The notes under the pieces: model-generated
What the model was told of the DNA's origin: nothing
The model's database searches: none
Seen by the model: only the letters and a program-made list of their open reading frames with translations
In this document: positions 10,894 through 20,994 of the stretch, in pieces
Position numbering within the stretch: position 1 is the stretch's first letter
Layout of the letters: each line of letters starts with the position of its first letter
Assembly (NCBI GenBank): GCA_902631405.1
Contig: CACOYI010000003.1
Coordinates: forward strand, 1 to 64,000
Reading direction: 5' to 3'
Length of the DNA stretch: 64,000 nt
DNA from: K189A clade bacterium
GTDB lineage: Bacteria; Pseudomonadota; Gammaproteobacteria; Pseudomonadales; Azotimanducaceae
Translations under genes and position numbers: made by a program

Positions 10894-10916
10894 AGAGGCT
10901 TGTTATTCAAGCCTCT
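10894..10916. other. Perfect stem-loop immediately downstream of the TonB-dependent receptor gene
   Basis: AGAGGCTT-GTTATTC-AAGCCTCT, 8-bp arms. Confidence 0.6.
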
Positions 10917-10922
10917 TTAGAG

Positions 10923-10969
10923 ACGGAGATGCCGCAGTCGAGAAAGCTGCAATGACATCTCCGTTTTTT
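10923..10969 (+). terminator. Probable intrinsic terminator
   Basis: ACGGAGATG ... CATCTCCGT arms followed by a T-run (TTTTTT). Confidence 0.75.
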
Positions 10970-11037
10970 GTTTTGGTCGTGCGAACAAAATAACGATTAA
11001 ATTTCGTCTTCGGCTTTGAGAAAACGATGGGGGAAAA

Positions 11038-13077
11038 ATGGCTCAATTAACTCAAGACTATAAAGATAGAGTTTATGCTGGTGTATTGGGGAAGGTAATT
11101 GGTGTTTATTTGGGAAGGCCTTTTGAAGGTTGGCCCTACGATTACATTCAAAAGCAACTCGGAGACATTGAATATTACGTGCACGATAAATTAGATGTGC
11201 CTTTGATCGTCACCGATGATGACATTACAGGAACTTTCACTTTTTTGAGGGCTCTGGAGGATCACGGAAATAATCCTGATCTGAGTGCGCGGGAAATCGG
11301 ACAGAGTTGGCTAAATTACCTCATCCGAGAGAAAACGATTCTCTGGTGGGGGGGGTTAGGGAATTCCACAGAACACACGGCATATATCAGGCTCGCGAAC
11401 GGTATTGACGCGCCCAGAAGTGGATCGATGGAATTAAATGGGAAAGTTGTGGCCGAGCAGATTGGCGCTCAGATCTTCATCGACGGATGGGCAATGGTAT
11501 CTCCAGGCGACCCAGATCAAGCGGTTAAGTTTGCAGAGGCCGCTGCAAGAGTAAGTCACGACGGAGAGGCTGTATACGGCGCTAAGGTACTGACCGCCAT
11601 GGAGTCTATGGCTTTCGTTGAAAGAGATATACAAAAGCTTATTGATTTGGGACTATCTTATATCCCCTCGGACTCTGTCATCGCCCGTATGATAAGTGAT
11701 CTGAGAGAGTGGCATGCGACAGAGAGTGATTGGCGCGCAACACGAGAACTCTTAGCCGCGACTTATGGATATGATAAATATGGGGGTAATTGCCACATGG
11801 TCCCTAATCACGGCTTGATAATTCATTCATTACTCCATGGGGAAGGTGACTTTTCGGAAACGCTCAAGATTGTTAACACCTGTGGTTGGGATACCGACTG
11901 CAACTCCGGGAACGTGGGCTGCCTGATGGGAATATTGGTAGGAGTTGAGGGAATAGACGCTGGGATGAACAAAGGTCTTGACTGGAGAGGTCCTGTGGCT
12001 GACCGCCTTTATGTTCCGACTGCCGATGGAGATAGAGGTATAAGTGACTGTGTCAGGGAAGCTGGCCACATTATCGATATGGGACATGCTTTAGCCGGCG
12101 AAGCGGCATTTCGTCCAAAAAATGGTGCTCAATTTCACTTTTCTTTTCCTGGCTCAGTTCAAGGGTTCCAGGTTCAGGTGGGCGAGGGTGAGATAACTAA
12201 TGTTGAGCTTGGAGATGCCAGAGGTTTGAAGTTAGTGGGCAAAGAGGGTTCACGAATTGGCTCGCCGGTATTTATTCCTTCGAAAGAAATCGGAGAACGT
12301 TTCGAGAAGCGAGGCTATGCGCTTCTGGCTTCCCCCCGTTTGTTTCCGGGCCAAACCGTTGAGGTTGGAGCAAACGGCTCCGATGCATCAGTCTATTTTG
12401 CTTACTACGGAGAAGATGATGAAGTAAGTTATATCGAGATACCCCTGGAGATATCCGGCACTACCTCACTAGAGGTGCCGAATTTACCGGGTCCGATATT
12501 TGAGTTGGGTATCTTCTTTCATAAAGACTCATCGGTCACTCTGGACTTTGTTAAGTGGAGTGGTGCACCGAGGTTCGTTGCAGAGCGACCAAAACATAAA
12601 GGCACCATGTGGCGAAAAGCTTGGGTGAACGCTGTGGATGAATTGGTGGGTTGGTCAGAAATGTTCCGAGTGATCCAAAATGATGGTTTGGGAATGATTA
12701 GCCAAGGCACGCAGGACTGGCAGGATTATAAAGTCCATGCCGATGTTATCCCTCACTTAGCGAAACGGGCCGGTCTTGCGATAAGAACACAAGGTCTAAC
12801 GCGTTTCTATGGCCTGCTGGTTACTGTGGAAGGCACTGTTCAGTTGATCCGTAAAAATCACGATGAGACAGTACTCGCCGAGGCTTCGTTTGATTGGTCG
12901 TTTGGTGAAACCCTTAATATGTCTCTAAGTGCGAAGGGGGATCATTTGACGGCCTCGATTAATGGAACTCAGGTTTTAGAAGCCACTGACTCGACTTTAA
13001 AGGGCGGTGCGGTAGGGATAGTGATTGAAGAAGGGAGAAGCGCAACCAACAAGGTAAGTGTCGAGCCAGTCTCCTAA
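11038..13077 (+). CDS. ADP-ribosylglycohydrolase (DraG)-fold protein with C-terminal beta-sandwich domain
   Basis: GVLGKVIGVYLGRPFEGWP, VTDDDITGTFTFL, CGWDTDCNSGNVGCLMG; C-terminal ~180 aa resembles a jelly-roll/LamG-like fold (AGLAIRTQGLTRFYGLLVTVEG). Confidence 0.85.
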   Translation: MAQLTQDYKDRVYAGVLGKVIGVYLGRPFEGWPYDYIQKQLGDIEYYVHDKLDVPLIVTDDDITGTFTFLRALEDHGNNPDLSAREIGQSWLNYLIREKTILWWGGLGNSTEHTAYIRLANGIDAPRSGSMELNGKVVAEQIGAQIFIDGWAMVSPGDPDQAVKFAEAAARVSHDGEAVYGAKVLTAMESMAFVERDIQKLIDLGLSYIPSDSVIARMISDLREWHATESDWRATRELLAATYGYDKYGGNCHMVPNHGLIIHSLLHGEGDFSETLKIVNTCGWDTDCNSGNVGCLMGILVGVEGIDAGMNKGLDWRGPVADRLYVPTADGDRGISDCVREAGHIIDMGHALAGEAAFRPKNGAQFHFSFPGSVQGFQVQVGEGEITNVELGDARGLKLVGKEGSRIGSPVFIPSKEIGERFEKRGYALLASPRLFPGQTVEVGANGSDASVYFAYYGEDDEVSYIEIPLEISGTTSLEVPNLPGPIFELGIFFHKDSSVTLDFVKWSGAPRFVAERPKHKGTMWRKAWVNAVDELVGWSEMFRVIQNDGLGMISQGTQDWQDYKVHADVIPHLAKRAGLAIRTQGLTRFYGLLVTVEGTVQLIRKNHDETVLAEASFDWSFGETLNMSLSAKGDHLTASINGTQVLEATDSTLKGGAVGIVIEEGRSATNKVSVEPVS

Positions 13078-13099
13078 TTGAAGGGAAAGTCCAACTACT

Positions 13100-13999
13100 A
13101 TGGTAGCGCATCAACTAAGGATCGCCGGAGTTGGTGAAGCCCTTTGGGATGTTTTTCAACATAACGAAGAGTTTGGGGGGGCACCCGCGAATTTTGTATC
13201 TCATTGCAGTATGTTGGGAGAGCGAGGCTATCTGGTGAGCGCGCTCGGTTCGGATCATAGGGGCCAGCTCGCGGTGCAGCATCTTACAGAGCTGGGAGTG
13301 GATATAGAGCATTGCGTAATAATCGATGGCGTGGAAACTGGGGTCTCGTCTATAGCGCTTGATTCAAAAGGAGACGCAAAATACGAAATCAGAGAGAACG
13401 TTGCCTGGGACAGAGTGTGTTACGACTCGAATTTATATCCTTTTTTCCAATCTTTGCACGCCATCTGTTTCGGAACGTTAGGCCAAAGGACAGTGAAAGC
13501 GCACCTCGAGACGATGAAGATGCTCTCAGCAACAAAGCGTGAATGCGTAAAGTTCTTCGACCTGAATCTCAGACAAGATTTTTATACGATGGAAGTTATT
13601 TCCCAATCGTTAATTCACTCAAATATCGTGAAACTTAACGAAGACGAATTGGGAGTATTGTCTAAGCTCTCGCCGGTGAAGGGTTCAGACGAGGCAATCG
13701 TGGATGATCTGATTAAACGATTTAAGATTAATTTAGTGGCATTGACCTTGGGTGAGCGAGGCTCCGTGTTAATGTCGCAAGAAGGCAGGTATGCAGAAGG
13801 CGCTTGCGACGTCGAGGTTGTGGATACCGTTGGTGCTGGAGACGCCTTCTCTGCTGTAATGGTAATCGGATATCTAAGGGATTGGAGTCTGAGTCGAATA
13901 AGCAGGGCGGCGAACGGATTAGGTGGTTTTGTTTGTTCAAAACCAGGCGCCACGCCGCGTTTGTCTCGTGATTTTCTAGAAGGTTTCAGTGGGGAATAA
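13100..13999 (+). CDS. PfkB-family carbohydrate kinase, probable fructokinase
   Basis: GEALWDVF...FGGAPANFVSHCSMLG and the C-terminal PfkB signature VDTVGAGDAFSAVM. Confidence 0.92.
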   Translation: MVAHQLRIAGVGEALWDVFQHNEEFGGAPANFVSHCSMLGERGYLVSALGSDHRGQLAVQHLTELGVDIEHCVIIDGVETGVSSIALDSKGDAKYEIRENVAWDRVCYDSNLYPFFQSLHAICFGTLGQRTVKAHLETMKMLSATKRECVKFFDLNLRQDFYTMEVISQSLIHSNIVKLNEDELGVLSKLSPVKGSDEAIVDDLIKRFKINLVALTLGERGSVLMSQEGRYAEGACDVEVVDTVGAGDAFSAVMVIGYLRDWSLSRISRAANGLGGFVCSKPGATPRLSRDFLEGFSGE

Positions 14000-14038
14000 A
14001 TTGACAATGGTGGTCAGAAGCATATAGACGGAGGTTTT

Positions 14039-14953
14039 ATGGAATTTGGAGCGCAGTTGGGTCTCTATGGAACGAATTACTGGTCAAATATTAGGGAAAC
14101 AGTCGAGGCACTAGACGCGGGTAGATGGAGCAGTATTTGGTTCCCGGATCATTTTATGCCACCGGGCAATCCCGATGCCGGGCATGGACACGCCTTAGAA
14201 GCTTGGACCATTTTATCTGCCATCGCATCCATAACGAGTAGGGCTAAGCTTGGGATTCTCGCGACCGGCAACACCTATAGAAATCCAGCGCTGTTAGCGA
14301 AGATGTGCGCCTCATTGGACCACGTGACGGATGGACGCATGGTTCTTGGTTTGGGAGCTGCCTGGTATGAACGAGAGCACCTCGCATATGGGTGGGAGTT
14401 CCCACCGTTAAAAGAGAGAAGTGACAGATTAGAAGAAGCCGCCGAATTAATACGGCTGCTCTTTACCAAAGCAGAGGACGAGTACGTATCTTTTAATGGT
14501 AATTTTTATAGGTTGGATGAGGCTCCATTGACTCCTGGATCAACTCAAAGCCCTCACATACCCATCCTAATTGGAGGGAATGGGGAGAAACGAACACTGC
14601 GAACGTGTGCCAAATTTGGAGATCAATTTAACCTGGACTTTTGGCATCCGGGCGGAGTGGATGTGTTTAAACATAAGAGTAAGGTCGTGGAGGAACACTG
14701 TGAGTCTGTGGGGAGGGACCCATCGGAGGTGAAACGCAGCGTCTGCCTACCTTTTCGCCTTTTTGAATCGGAGAACGATTTCCGGGAGGCGCAGGGTCAA
14801 CCTTGGTACTGTTGGGGAACTACGACAATGATCCAAGACACCTTGGGCGAGTACATTGAAGCTGGTGCACAGGAGATAATGCTTTGCGCTATCCCAGCGA
14901 AGCCAAGTGCCTGGCAACGGGTCGAAGAAGAAGTTCTATCCGTTTTTAGTTAG
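14039..14953 (+). CDS. LLM-class (luciferase-like) flavin/F420-type oxidoreductase
   Basis: SSIWFPDHFM, RAKLGILATGNTYRNPALLAKMCASLDHVTDGRMVLGLGAAWYEREH, PILIGGNGEKRTLR. Confidence 0.9.
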   Translation: MEFGAQLGLYGTNYWSNIRETVEALDAGRWSSIWFPDHFMPPGNPDAGHGHALEAWTILSAIASITSRAKLGILATGNTYRNPALLAKMCASLDHVTDGRMVLGLGAAWYEREHLAYGWEFPPLKERSDRLEEAAELIRLLFTKAEDEYVSFNGNFYRLDEAPLTPGSTQSPHIPILIGGNGEKRTLRTCAKFGDQFNLDFWHPGGVDVFKHKSKVVEEHCESVGRDPSEVKRSVCLPFRLFESENDFREAQGQPWYCWGTTTMIQDTLGEYIEAGAQEIMLCAIPAKPSAWQRVEEEVLSVFS

Positions 14954-15012
14954 CTAGTTCGCTTACAAAGCGTTTTTCAGACTAGCTGTCACGTTTTCGA
15001 TCAGTTAGTTTG

Positions 15013-17820
15013 TTAAGATTCCTCGTGGATCTCAACAATACCCCTGTCTCCATCGATTGTGATCGTTTGCCCATGCCGTATGCGCTTCGTCCCATTTCCA
15101 ACCCCTAATACCGCGGGGATCCCGTACTCCCTTGCGACGATGGATCCGTGAGCCAGAATGCTTCCCACGTCGGTCACAAGTCCTACTGCGTGAGCGAATA
15201 GTTGTGTCCAAGCTGGAGTCGTCAAAGGACTAACCAGTATGGTACCTGGTTCCATATTGTCGAATTCCGTCGGTCCCAATATGACACTCGCCTTAGCTGT
15301 TATTTTTCCGGAGCTTACGGGGAAGCCTCTCATCGTGTTATCGGCATCATCGTTTTTTATTTGTGTTTCTTTGAACGCAAGCGCGTCAATCTCACTTGCC
15401 TCGGGTGGAAGAGTGCCCGGTGGATGGTGTGCCTTCCTCGCTTCTCTCAGTTCTCTGCGCTCTCTAGCGAGCTGTCCAAAAGAAGAATCCCGATTTCCTG
15501 CCTCTCTGTCTTTTATCGCTTGTTCAATTTCAGTGGTTCTCATGAAGAAGATATCGTCTGGTTGATAAAATATACCAGCTTTAACAAGTCTTCCGCCGAG
15601 TTCAAAAGCCATAGGCCGTAATACAGACCATGAAAATCCAAATAAAAAAGCGACTTCTTCTCGGATGAAGTTGTATTTCAGGGCAAGCCATAGTCGAAAT
15701 CGAAACTGCCAGTATTCTAGACCACTCAAGATGTTTGAAATTTCATGCATTTTTTCCTGACGGATTTGGGCTGTTTTTTTTGCCTGATTGTCTGGATGAT
15801 ATTTTTCGTCGCGAACCATGCCTTTAAGCGTTGCGAACAAAGCAGAGGGCTCCTCAATCTGAGTTGGCGCAATAAAGTCCATGCTATAACCCTGATGCCC
15901 ATAAAGTTGAAGATAATCGTCTATTGCCTTCGTAACTTCTTTTGCAGCTGGGTCGCTGCGCAGTTTATCCATAAGAAAAGGAGATGGCGTTACCAAAACT
16001 ATATAAATGAGATCAGGGTCTTTTCTGACGAGCTGAGATATTTCGAAAAGGTGGGCATTCGCATCCATAGTTTTTGACTTGATGCCAGTTAGGAATTGTC
16101 CACTAATGAAGTTTTCATCCGGAAGAGTTTCCCTTAGGAACGCTTGGAGTTGATCGTCAGTCGATTTTGCTACCCCGAATGTGTGCCCAGATCCACTCGA
16201 CCAATAATAACCTTCCTCGATACCAAGCTCTGTGATACCAGCGAGTAATTCTTCATCACTTGCGTCGGATAATTCGAGGTCTCTCCACTTAGATGTCGCT
16301 GACCGCAACCTCGGCTCTGCCTTCTCGTACCACCACTTTAACTGCCCATCGTTTTGACGCGTGTTATTGAAAGCGACGTAGGTTGAGTTATCGCTCTCGG
16401 GCATCGTGATAAGAGAATCAATGTCCTTTTCTCTCTGCTCCTCGTACCAGCTTTCGAATTCAGATCTGTCAGTTTGATCTAATGACTCTTTGAAAAGTGG
16501 TATGTCGTCGATCGCGGCCGTTCGCGCGTTGGCCATCTGTTCGGCGAGCTCTTTTGCGAAGGCTTTGTACTCTTCAGCCTCAATTTCCTCTTCGGATATT
16601 CGGCGAACATCCTCTTTTCGTTTTTTTCTCTCTTCTGCTTCCTTGATGATCCCAGGCCAATCAAAACGTTGGTACGCGTAGCCGTTCACTGTTACAAACA
16701 TCGGACCACCGCCGGCCATTAGACTCTTTTTCCTAGGCGCTTCTAGCCCTCTTGTCAGATAGAGTTCTTCGAAAAGAGGGCAGATAGGTTCAGGCATGTT
16801 CTCTACTATTTGTCTCCTACTAACAAATCGCGCGGGAGGAGTAGGTTTCCATTCCACCTCTATTGGTTGAGCCGGTAGGTTGGTAATTGGTCTTGACTGC
16901 AAAAGGTGAAGTTCGCCATTACAGAAAGCCCATTCGATGTCTTGTGGCTGTCCACTATAGATAGATTCGACTTGGAGCGAGGTTTTTACCAATTCTTGTA
17001 TTTGCTTATCACTGAGTGAGGATTGAGTTCGTTCCTCTGCATTCGTGCTCTCTATGCGAACGCCTTGCCCATCCTCCGACACTATTTTCTGTTCCTTGGG
17101 CCCCAGGAATTTTTCGTTGATATTCAGAGTTTGTCGATCGACGATGAAAGTATCTGGAGTGACCTGTCCGCTGACAACTGCCTCCCCTAGCCCAAAGCTG
17201 GAATTCAATATTATTTGCGATCTTTCTCCGGATGATGGATTGGCGGTAAATAAGATGCCCGATACTTCGGATGGAATCATTTTCTGTACGACTACCGCCA
17301 TGGCGACACTCGATTGATCTATGCCGTTCTGATGTCTGTAGCTTATTGCCTGAGGGGTCCATAGAGATGCCCAGCATTTATGGACTGATTCAATTATCGC
17401 AGCTGATGTTGAGATATTAAGGAAAGTCTCTTGTTGTCCCGCAAAGGAAAATTCAGGCAAATCCTCCGCGTTGGCAGAGGATCTAACTGCCATACGCAAA
17501 GCCGTTCCACTCAGACCTTCGTATGCTTCTATTATCTCGTTTCTGGTGGATTCAGGGGTTTGATTGCTCTCAATGATTAACTGAATCTTTTTGGAGCATT
17601 CCTCAAAATTCGGATATCCGTTTTTTAGATCAGGTTTGGCTAACTCAATTATCTCTTCTTGGATACCGCACGTGTTGACAAAGTCTCGATAGGCATCTGC
17701 TGTGACGATGAAGCCATCGGGCACGCGGAATCCGGATCTGGTCATTCTGGCTAATGATCTTCCCTTGCCTCCGAGAATTTCTAGAGAGTTTTCTTCGGTG
17801 TTGATTGGAATAGTGTGCAT
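15013..17820 (-). CDS. PEP synthase/PPDK-related dikinase with rifampin-phosphotransferase-like architecture
   Basis: N-terminal ATP-grasp (GGKGRSLARM, VRSSANAEDLPEFSFAGQQETFLN, QKMIPSEVSGILFTANP). Swivelling His domain at the extreme C-terminus (LTTPAWTQLFAHAVGLVTDVGSILAHGSIVAREYGIPAVLG). No PEP/pyruvate-binding domain after it. Confidence 0.85.
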   Translation of the reverse strand: MHTIPINTEENSLEILGGKGRSLARMTRSGFRVPDGFIVTADAYRDFVNTCGIQEEIIELAKPDLKNGYPNFEECSKKIQLIIESNQTPESTRNEIIEAYEGLSGTALRMAVRSSANAEDLPEFSFAGQQETFLNISTSAAIIESVHKCWASLWTPQAISYRHQNGIDQSSVAMAVVVQKMIPSEVSGILFTANPSSGERSQIILNSSFGLGEAVVSGQVTPDTFIVDRQTLNINEKFLGPKEQKIVSEDGQGVRIESTNAEERTQSSLSDKQIQELVKTSLQVESIYSGQPQDIEWAFCNGELHLLQSRPITNLPAQPIEVEWKPTPPARFVSRRQIVENMPEPICPLFEELYLTRGLEAPRKKSLMAGGGPMFVTVNGYAYQRFDWPGIIKEAEERKKRKEDVRRISEEEIEAEEYKAFAKELAEQMANARTAAIDDIPLFKESLDQTDRSEFESWYEEQREKDIDSLITMPESDNSTYVAFNNTRQNDGQLKWWYEKAEPRLRSATSKWRDLELSDASDEELLAGITELGIEEGYYWSSGSGHTFGVAKSTDDQLQAFLRETLPDENFISGQFLTGIKSKTMDANAHLFEISQLVRKDPDLIYIVLVTPSPFLMDKLRSDPAAKEVTKAIDDYLQLYGHQGYSMDFIAPTQIEEPSALFATLKGMVRDEKYHPDNQAKKTAQIRQEKMHEISNILSGLEYWQFRFRLWLALKYNFIREEVAFLFGFSWSVLRPMAFELGGRLVKAGIFYQPDDIFFMRTTEIEQAIKDREAGNRDSSFGQLARERRELREARKAHHPPGTLPPEASEIDALAFKETQIKNDDADNTMRGFPVSSGKITAKASVILGPTEFDNMEPGTILVSPLTTPAWTQLFAHAVGLVTDVGSILAHGSIVAREYGIPAVLGVGNGTKRIRHGQTITIDGDRGIVEIHEES

Positions 17821-17865
17821 CGGCTCCTCGTTAGCTTCTTCGTGTATACAGACCCTGTTTTAAAT

Positions 17866-18636
17866 TTAATTCCAGAATCGATCCGATCGAAACCAAGATC
17901 GCACTGGTATTGTTTCGCCTGTAATCATGTCGGCTGCGGGAGATAGCAGATATCTGCATAGCCCAGCAACGTCTGATGGTGCGGGAGGTAGTGTCAGTCT
18001 CGGTACGGGATCGTTGTTCTCATCGCTGCTGTCTGGCACTGCTCCCCATTTAATCATGTTCGGGGTGGCTATTAGTCCTGGAACCACCGTATTTACGCAA
18101 ATGTTATGCTCCGCCCACATGAAAGAGAGGTTATTCGTTAGGCTGATAACGCCAGCTTTAGCAGCCGAATAGTGCAGCATAAATGGATTTCCCTTAGTGC
18201 CCGCAACCGAAGAAATATTGACTATCTTCCCGTATTTCTGGGAGATCATATGCTTCCCAAACTCGATGCAGCAATTGAAGGTTCCCGTTAGATTGAAATC
18301 GATCATTCGAACCCACTCTTCATGAGGCGTCTCTTCGGGTTTTTTCATAGAAGACCCACCCCCAGCGTTATTTACGAGGCCATCGATGCGCGGAAATTTA
18401 GCTAAAGTGGCATCTAGGAGAGATTTCACTGACTCTGGCTTTGTAATGTCAGTTGAGACGATTAGTGAATCTGCGATCTTCAGTGAATCAGCCGTCTCTT
18501 TGAGAGTGTCTGCGTTTCGGCCTGCTAGAACGATCTTGGCGCCAGCCTCCGACAGATCTTCACAGATGGCTCGACCTATCCCCCCGGCTGCTCCGGTAAC
18601 AACGATGACTTGGTCTTTGAGGAAAAAATCGGACAT
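17866..18636 (-). CDS. Short-chain dehydrogenase/reductase (SDR)
   Basis: VIVVTGAAGGIGRAICEDL, NNAGG, YSAAKAGVISLTNNL. ORF extends to 18717; the internal ATG (MSDFFLKDQ) at 18636 is the more likely start. Confidence 0.9.
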   Translation of the reverse strand: MSDFFLKDQVIVVTGAAGGIGRAICEDLSEAGAKIVLAGRNADTLKETADSLKIADSLIVSTDITKPESVKSLLDATLAKFPRIDGLVNNAGGGSSMKKPEETPHEEWVRMIDFNLTGTFNCCIEFGKHMISQKYGKIVNISSVAGTKGNPFMLHYSAAKAGVISLTNNLSFMWAEHNICVNTVVPGLIATPNMIKWGAVPDSSDENNDPVPRLTLPPAPSDVAGLCRYLLSPAADMITGETIPVRSWFRSDRFWN

Positions 18637-18817
18637 TTCTTGCAATACTCGCGACACGGACTCGTGCTCTATTATGCTATCAGCGCAATTGTTTCTCAGC
18701 TCTAATCTATACCGCACATTATGAAATCACCCAAATTACTTGTTCACAAAAATCAGTTTAGGAGCTGATGTCACGATATAATATGGGACCCATTTCGAAT
18801 CGGTGGTGAATTAACCA

Positions 18818-20179
18818 ATGGAAAGTCCCTCAGAGTTGCATCGCCCACAATTCCACTTCACGGCTAAAGAAAATTGGATTAACGATCCAAACGGCCTCGT
18901 CTGGCAGGCAGGGCGTTGGCATCTGTTTTTCCAGAGAAACCCAGAGTCCAACGTTTGGGGGAACATGACATGGGGGCATGCCGTGAGTGAGGACCTTTTG
19001 CACTGGGAGCAGCTGGAAGATGCCTTACGTCCAGATAGCCTAGGCACAATGTTCTCGGGATCGGCAGTGATAGACCGCCGTAATTCAGCGGGTTTCGGTG
19101 ATGACACCATGCTGATCTTTTATACGGCAGCTGGTGAATTTGTGGATCCTTCAGCGAAACACACCCAATGCTTGGCTTATAGCTTGGATGGGGGCAATAC
19201 TCTAAAGAAATTTGAGGCTAATCCGGTAATTCCCTGGATGGAGGGAGCCAATAGAGACCCTAAAGTTGTTTGGCATCCGCAGTCTGACAGCTGGATTATG
19301 GCATTGTATCTGAAGGATGATCGTTATTGTCTTTTGAGATCTCCGGACGCAAAAAATTGGGAGAGATTTCAGGACATATCGCTGCCCGGCGTCACAGAAT
19401 GCCCTGATTTTTTTCAACTAGAGGACGATGAGGGAGAGTTCTATTGGATATTCTGGGGTGCCGACGGTAAATATTTGTTGGGCACATTCGATGGCGATCG
19501 TTTTGATCCGATCACCGATGCCATCGTCTGCGAACAGGGTAAAAATGGTTACGCCGCGCAGACCTGGTCTAATGCACCGGATGGCAGATGTATTCAGATT
19601 TCTTGGATGGCGGGAGGGAAATATCCCGATATGCCTTTTAATCAGCAACTTTCTATTCCTGTTGAGTTAGAGCTGGCAGGCACTGGTTCCAATGCTCGTC
19701 TCATTCGCCGACCCATAAAAGAGCTCGATTCGCTTCGTGGCCGTAAAGAAACCATCGATTGCATAGCGGTTTCTCGAGGAAAATCGTATGAGATGGATTT
19801 GGTTGGCAAATGTTTTGATGTTTCTTTTGAGCTTGAAGCCGGCGATGCCAAAGTGGTTTATCTGACTGTGCGAGGAGAGTGGTTCAAGATAGACTGGGAA
19901 TCGTTTGAACTCTCTGCATTCTCCGGAGGCGCCACCAAAAGCTCTCAGCCAAATAATCCAACTGTTTTTCTGCCGCGAGGCCAGCGGATGTCCTTTCGAT
20001 TCATTATAGATACTTGCTCAATAGAGATCTTTGTGAACGGAGGAGTTGTTTCTGCTTCTTTTTGTTTTCTGGCCGATGGTTATGAGTACCCTCTAGTTTT
20101 TAATACTTATGAGGGGACTCAAAAAATAAAAAATATCGAATGTTATGAACTTCTATCTTCTTTAGTTGCACACGAATAA
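18818..20179 (+). CDS. GH32 glycoside hydrolase (levanase/fructan beta-fructosidase/invertase type)
   Basis: All three canonical motifs present: NWINDPNG, NRDPKV, ECPDFF; C-terminal IIDTCSIEIFVNGG. Confidence 0.95.
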   Translation: MESPSELHRPQFHFTAKENWINDPNGLVWQAGRWHLFFQRNPESNVWGNMTWGHAVSEDLLHWEQLEDALRPDSLGTMFSGSAVIDRRNSAGFGDDTMLIFYTAAGEFVDPSAKHTQCLAYSLDGGNTLKKFEANPVIPWMEGANRDPKVVWHPQSDSWIMALYLKDDRYCLLRSPDAKNWERFQDISLPGVTECPDFFQLEDDEGEFYWIFWGADGKYLLGTFDGDRFDPITDAIVCEQGKNGYAAQTWSNAPDGRCIQISWMAGGKYPDMPFNQQLSIPVELELAGTGSNARLIRRPIKELDSLRGRKETIDCIAVSRGKSYEMDLVGKCFDVSFELEAGDAKVVYLTVRGEWFKIDWESFELSAFSGGATKSSQPNNPTVFLPRGQRMSFRFIIDTCSIEIFVNGGVVSASFCFLADGYEYPLVFNTYEGTQKIKNIECYELLSSLVAHE

Positions 20180-20238
20180 ATGGGTGAAATTTAGTAGGTG
20201 CTTTTGTTATTAGTTTATTAAGTGCATAAGCTGCTCAG

Positions 20239-20991
20239 ATGAAGATTCTTGTTATCAGTGACATTCATGGAAATGCATCTGCGTTGCGTGCAGTAGCCAA
20301 GAGAGAGAGGGATGTAGACGCGACAATTTTTCTTGGAGACGCAGTCCTGTCTGGGCCACAGTCGAATGCCGTTATGGAGTTGCTATCAGAACTTCAACCA
20401 GCGGTTTCTCTTATGGGAAATCATGATGTCGAGGTATTGGATCCGGCGTTATTTGCCGGTTGGCCTCCGGAATGGGTTGCTTTGAATACCTGGATTATAG
20501 AGAACCTTGATGCTGCGGTTCCTCACGTGATCAATAAATGGAAGCGTTCTCATGACTTTGAAATCGATGGACTCCATTTTTTTCTCCATCATGGAGACAT
20601 TAAGAACGGAGCCGAATCGCCTTTGCCAGATGCATCGGACGCAACCTTTGAGATACTTAAACAAGGAGACCACTCATCGACTGTCCTTTTTGGACATACT
20701 CATGTTCAATTCGAAAAGCTGGTAAATGGGGTCAACTTCATCAATCCAGGCAGTGTGGGTCAATCTCGATGCGGGAAAAGAGTGGCCTGTTACGGGATTT
20801 TCCAGGACGGAATCTATGAACGTCGACAAGTGGATTACGAACCCGATGATTGGTTGAGTGACCTCGAGAAAATTCAGATTCTTGACGATTACCCGAGCTT
20901 TAAAGAGTGGCTGATTGACGGATTTCTATCCGGGTTCGGTTTGGGGCAGCGAGATCCTTGGCAAAAATATGGGCAACAAGGGTATCTGTAA
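20239..20991 (+). CDS. Calcineurin-like metallophosphoesterase (YfcE/MJ0936-type)
   Basis: ISDIHGNASAL, FLGDAVLSG, MGNHD, FLHHG, VLFGHTH, NPGSVG. Confidence 0.93.
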   Translation: MKILVISDIHGNASALRAVAKRERDVDATIFLGDAVLSGPQSNAVMELLSELQPAVSLMGNHDVEVLDPALFAGWPPEWVALNTWIIENLDAAVPHVINKWKRSHDFEIDGLHFFLHHGDIKNGAESPLPDASDATFEILKQGDHSSTVLFGHTHVQFEKLVNGVNFINPGSVGQSRCGKRVACYGIFQDGIYERRQVDYEPDDWLSDLEKIQILDDYPSFKEWLIDGFLSGFGLGQRDPWQKYGQQGYL

Positions 20992-20994
20992 CTG

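Noticed and set aside
11038-13077. DraG-type toxin-antitoxin or nitrogenase regulation module
   Set aside because: No ADP-ribosyltransferase (DraT/DarT-like) partner and no nif genes seen nearby.
15013-17820. Calling this phosphoenolpyruvate synthase (ppsA)
   Set aside because: The protein ends after the phosphohistidine domain; the PEP/pyruvate-binding barrel expected after it is missing.
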